39,205 nucleotides of DNA from an uncultured Prevotellaceae bacterium (GTDB taxonomy: Bacteria; Bacteroidota; Bacteroidia; Bacteroidales; Muribaculaceae): the NCBI GenBank assembly GCA_937916085.1, contig CALGGO010000067.1:1-39205 (forward strand), given 5' to 3'. Position 1 is the first letter of the stretch, and the number at the start of each line of letters is the position of its first letter. The position numbers and the translations under genes were made by a program. Positions 38,686 to 39,205 of the stretch are shown here, one piece after another. Below the pieces are notes generated by a model. It was given only the letters and a program-made list of their open reading frames with translations. It was not told where the DNA came from and made no database searches.

Positions 38686-39205
38686 ATGAACGTTGAAAAA
38701 ATTATGGCCGACCTGGAGGCTAAACACCCAGGCGAATCTGAGTATCTGCAAGCCGTACGTGAAGTCCTTGACTCTATTGAGGATGTTTACAACCAGCATC
38801 CCGAGTTTGAGAAAGCTAAGATTGTAGAGCGCATGGTAGAGCCCGAGCGCATCTTCACTTTCCGTGTAACTTGGATTGACGACAAGGGTGAGGTACAAAC
38901 CAACCTCGGATACCGCGTGCAGTTCAACAGCGCTATTGGCCCCTACAAGGGTGGTCTCCGCTTCCACAAGGCTGTTACTCCCTCAATGCTGAAGTTCCTC
39001 GGCTTTGAGCAGACTTTCAAAAACGCTCTGACTACTCTGCCAATGGGCGGTGGTAAGGGTGGTTCTGACTTCGACCCAGTAGGCAAGAGCGACGCCGAGA
39101 TTATGCGTTTCTGCCAGGCTTTCATGCTTGAGCTGCGCCACAACATTGGTCCCGACCAGGACGTTCCCGCTGGTGACGTTGGCGTTGGTGGCCGTGAGAT
39201 TGGCT
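38686..39205 (+). CDS. gdhA: NADP-type glutamate dehydrogenase (partial, right edge)
   Basis: It makes glutamate from 2-oxoglutarate and ammonia, a main route of ammonia assimilation in gut Bacteroidetes. The first 173 residues are present and the gene continues past the window. Seen: MNVEKIMADLEAKHPGESEY, FRVTWIDDKGEVQTNLGYRV, the glutamate/2-oxoglutarate-site block GPYKGGLRFHKAVTPSMLKF, and MGGGKGGSDFDPVGKSD with the catalytic lysine, then PDQDVPAGDVGVGGREIG. These are the hexameric class I GDH sequences. The ATG at 38686 is the natural start. Confidence 0.96.
   Translation, partial: MNVEKIMADLEAKHPGESEYLQAVREVLDSIEDVYNQHPEFEKAKIVERMVEPERIFTFRVTWIDDKGEVQTNLGYRVQFNSAIGPYKGGLRFHKAVTPSMLKFLGFEQTFKNALTTLPMGGGKGGSDFDPVGKSDAEIMRFCQAFMLELRHNIGPDQDVPAGDVGVGGREIG

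Overview
The window looks like chromosome of a gut-type Bacteroidales, probably Muribaculaceae or Prevotellaceae (inference; no rRNA or typing marker is present). Supporting signs are promoters of the Bacteroidetes type (TTTG, 19-20 nt, TAnnTTTG), a bacterial serine palmitoyltransferase for sphingolipids, Bacteroidetes-specific families (DUF5106, DUF4369 thioredoxin-like lipoproteins, dockerin-like plus FISUMP surface proteins), the short SerC-SerA pair, and few Shine-Dalgarno sequences.

Layout. 1-2400: the start of a mannose-phosphate-type cupin gene and ugd, with an AT-rich DUF3791/DUF3990 toxin-antitoxin-like pair between them. 2625-5249: tRNA-Ala(GGC) with promoter and terminator, then a ybaK-aroC-yhcC operon. 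5324-8734: a secreted DUF5106 protein, tilS and serine palmitoyltransferase. 9007-12963: uvrB and a YgiQ radical SAM protein. 13171-15479: an ECF sigma factor, its putative membrane anti-sigma factor and a secreted Ser-linker protein. 15506-18943: pgeF, a fucose-isomerase-like protein and a COG0523 metallochaperone GTPase with a large His/Asp linker. 19029-23498: a small glycan cassette of three glycosyltransferases, an ATP-grasp ligase and a PIG-L deacetylase. 23522-25602: a thioredoxin-like lipoprotein and an outer-membrane barrel protein. 25714-32862: a complete TetR-controlled ABC efflux operon related to E. coli cecR-ybhGFSR, with the YbhF ATPase split in two genes and a TolC gene added. 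32863-33524: a palindrome-rich gene-free stretch. 33525-34735: a dockerin/FISUMP surface protein behind a long, strongly structured leader. 34797-39205: a HAD phosphatase, a lipoprotein, serA, serC and the start of gdhA.

How it works together. Most genes are housekeeping: amino-acid synthesis (aroC, serA, serC, gdhA), translation quality (tilS, ybaK, tRNA-Ala), DNA repair (uvrB) and envelope (ugd, spt, pgeF). The accessory parts are the DUF3791/DUF3990 pair, the glycan cassette, the sigma/anti-sigma cassette, the efflux operon and the surface protein.

The intergenic spaces are unusually full of dispersed repeats. Several families recur, some supply the stop codons of neighbouring genes, and one forms a 59-bp near-perfect inverted pair around a lipoprotein gene and serA. 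The most interesting candidates for something undescribed are the structured leader at 34377-34703, the PIG-L/ATP-grasp/glycosyltransferase cassette, the split asymmetric ABC pump with its paired operators, and the DUF3791/DUF3990 pair.
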